6,902 nt of DNA, from NCBI GenBank assembly GCA_938039795.1, contig CALHWU010000079.1:1-6902 (forward strand), written 5' to 3'. The notes below the pieces were generated by a model. That model ran no database searches, was not told the DNA's origin, and saw only the letters and a program-made list of their open reading frames with translations. This DNA is from an uncultured Muribaculaceae bacterium. GTDB taxonomy: Bacteria; Bacteroidota; Bacteroidia; Bacteroidales; Muribaculaceae. This document shows, in pieces, positions 6,333-6,902 of this stretch. The first letter of the stretch is position 1. Each line of letters opens with the position of its first letter. Made by a program: the position numbers and the translations under genes.

Positions 6333-6902
6333 AAGATCCGCTCCGACTAATACGACCCAACATCCTCGCTCTCGAACCGTATGCCACCGCACGCGACGAG
6401 TTTCAGGGAGGCGACATATCAGTGTGGCTCGACGCCAACGAATCGCCCTACACCAACGGCGTGAACCGCTATCCCGATCCACACCAGAGGGAGCTGAAAA
6501 GCGTGATAGCGCGACTGAAAGGGGTTGACGAAGACACGATTTTCATCGGCGGCGCCGGGAGCGACGAGGCCATCGACCTTACCTACCGCATATTCTGCCG
6601 TCCCGGCACGGACAACGTGGTGGCCATGGCCCCGAGCTACGGCGTCTACCGCGTGGCTGCGGCCATAAACGATGTGGAATACCGCGAGGTCAGACTTGAC
6701 GATACCTTTGCGCTCGACACGGAGGCTCTGCTTGCCGCTGCGGATGCCAACACCCGGCTGATGTGGATATGCTCGCCCAACAATCCCACCGGCAACGCTT
6801 TCGACCCGGAAGAACTGGAGCGACTGGCCGACCGGTTTGACGGCATGCTTGTGGTCGACGAAGCCTATGTGGACTTCTCGACCCGCGGCACAATGCTTGA
6901 AG
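6329..6902 (+). CDS. hisC: Histidinol-phosphate aminotransferase, N-terminal part (runs off the window)
   Basis: A PLP-dependent fold-type I enzyme converting imidazole-acetol phosphate and glutamate to L-histidinol phosphate and 2-oxoglutarate, just before histidinol phosphate is dephosphorylated and passed to HisD. The frame is open from ATG 6329 to the window end (191 codons). Typical HisC features: start MKDPLRLIRPNILALEPY, LDANESP at 34-40, RYPDPHQREL at 47-56, GAGSDEAIDL at 75-84 (phosphate-binding turn), the NPTG Asn152 in SPNNPTGN (149-156), and Asp177/Tyr180 in VVDEAYVDF (175-183). The Schiff-base lysine and the carboxylate-binding arginine lie beyond the window. The start is set by the ATGA overlap with the hisD stop and by the family-typical N-terminus. 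LDANESP and RYPDP separate it from the general aminotransferase at 1587-2798. Confidence 0.95.
   Translation, partial: MKDPLRLIRPNILALEPYATARDEFQGGDISVWLDANESPYTNGVNRYPDPHQRELKSVIARLKGVDEDTIFIGGAGSDEAIDLTYRIFCRPGTDNVVAMAPSYGVYRVAAAINDVEYREVRLDDTFALDTEALLAAADANTRLMWICSPNNPTGNAFDPEELERLADRFDGMLVVDEAYVDFSTRGTMLE

Overview
The window looks like chromosomal DNA of a Bacteroidales bacterium. A GC-rich, Muribaculaceae-like lineage is my best guess. The reasons are an OmpP1/FadL-type outer-membrane barrel of the Bacteroides kind, a Bacteroidetes-type -7 promoter box (TAnnTTTG) with no Shine-Dalgarno sequence near the start codon, long-form HisG, and the gene order hisG-hisD-hisC. All genes are on the + strand. 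I see no RNA genes, CRISPR arrays, insertion sequences or phage genes.

Layout. (1) Positions 2-548 hold the 3' end of an OmpP1/FadL-family outer-membrane transporter. It is read in two frames because of an apparent +1 frameshift near 311-325, and a strong intrinsic terminator follows at 576-608. (2) Positions 654-4063 hold a tight three-gene run: a secreted M48-like protein whose zinc-site and catalytic residues are mostly replaced (a likely pseudoprotease), a fold-type I PLP aminotransferase 3 nt downstream, and a LolC/LolE-like FtsX permease that overlaps the aminotransferase by 4 nt. (3) Positions 4064-4194 are the only substantial intergenic gap. It carries a Bacteroidetes promoter, a cluster of GGATTA/TAATCC hexamers, a bulged stem-loop and a perfect 12-bp inverted repeat joining the -7 box to the hisG start codon. 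(4) Positions 4195-6902 hold the start of a histidine operon, hisG-hisD-hisC, with ATGA overlaps at both junctions. hisC runs off the window.

How the genes work together. HisG makes the first committed step of histidine synthesis from ATP and PRPP. HisD performs the last two oxidations, and HisC the histidinol-phosphate transamination before them. The upstream trio has no obvious common pathway. The permease and the M48-like protein both point to cell-envelope or lipoprotein biology, while the aminotransferase is a metabolic enzyme.

The items most worth a second look are the pseudoprotease, the structured hisG upstream region and the broken outer-membrane gene. The window is otherwise ordinary core metabolism, and I do not see a clearly new multi-gene system.
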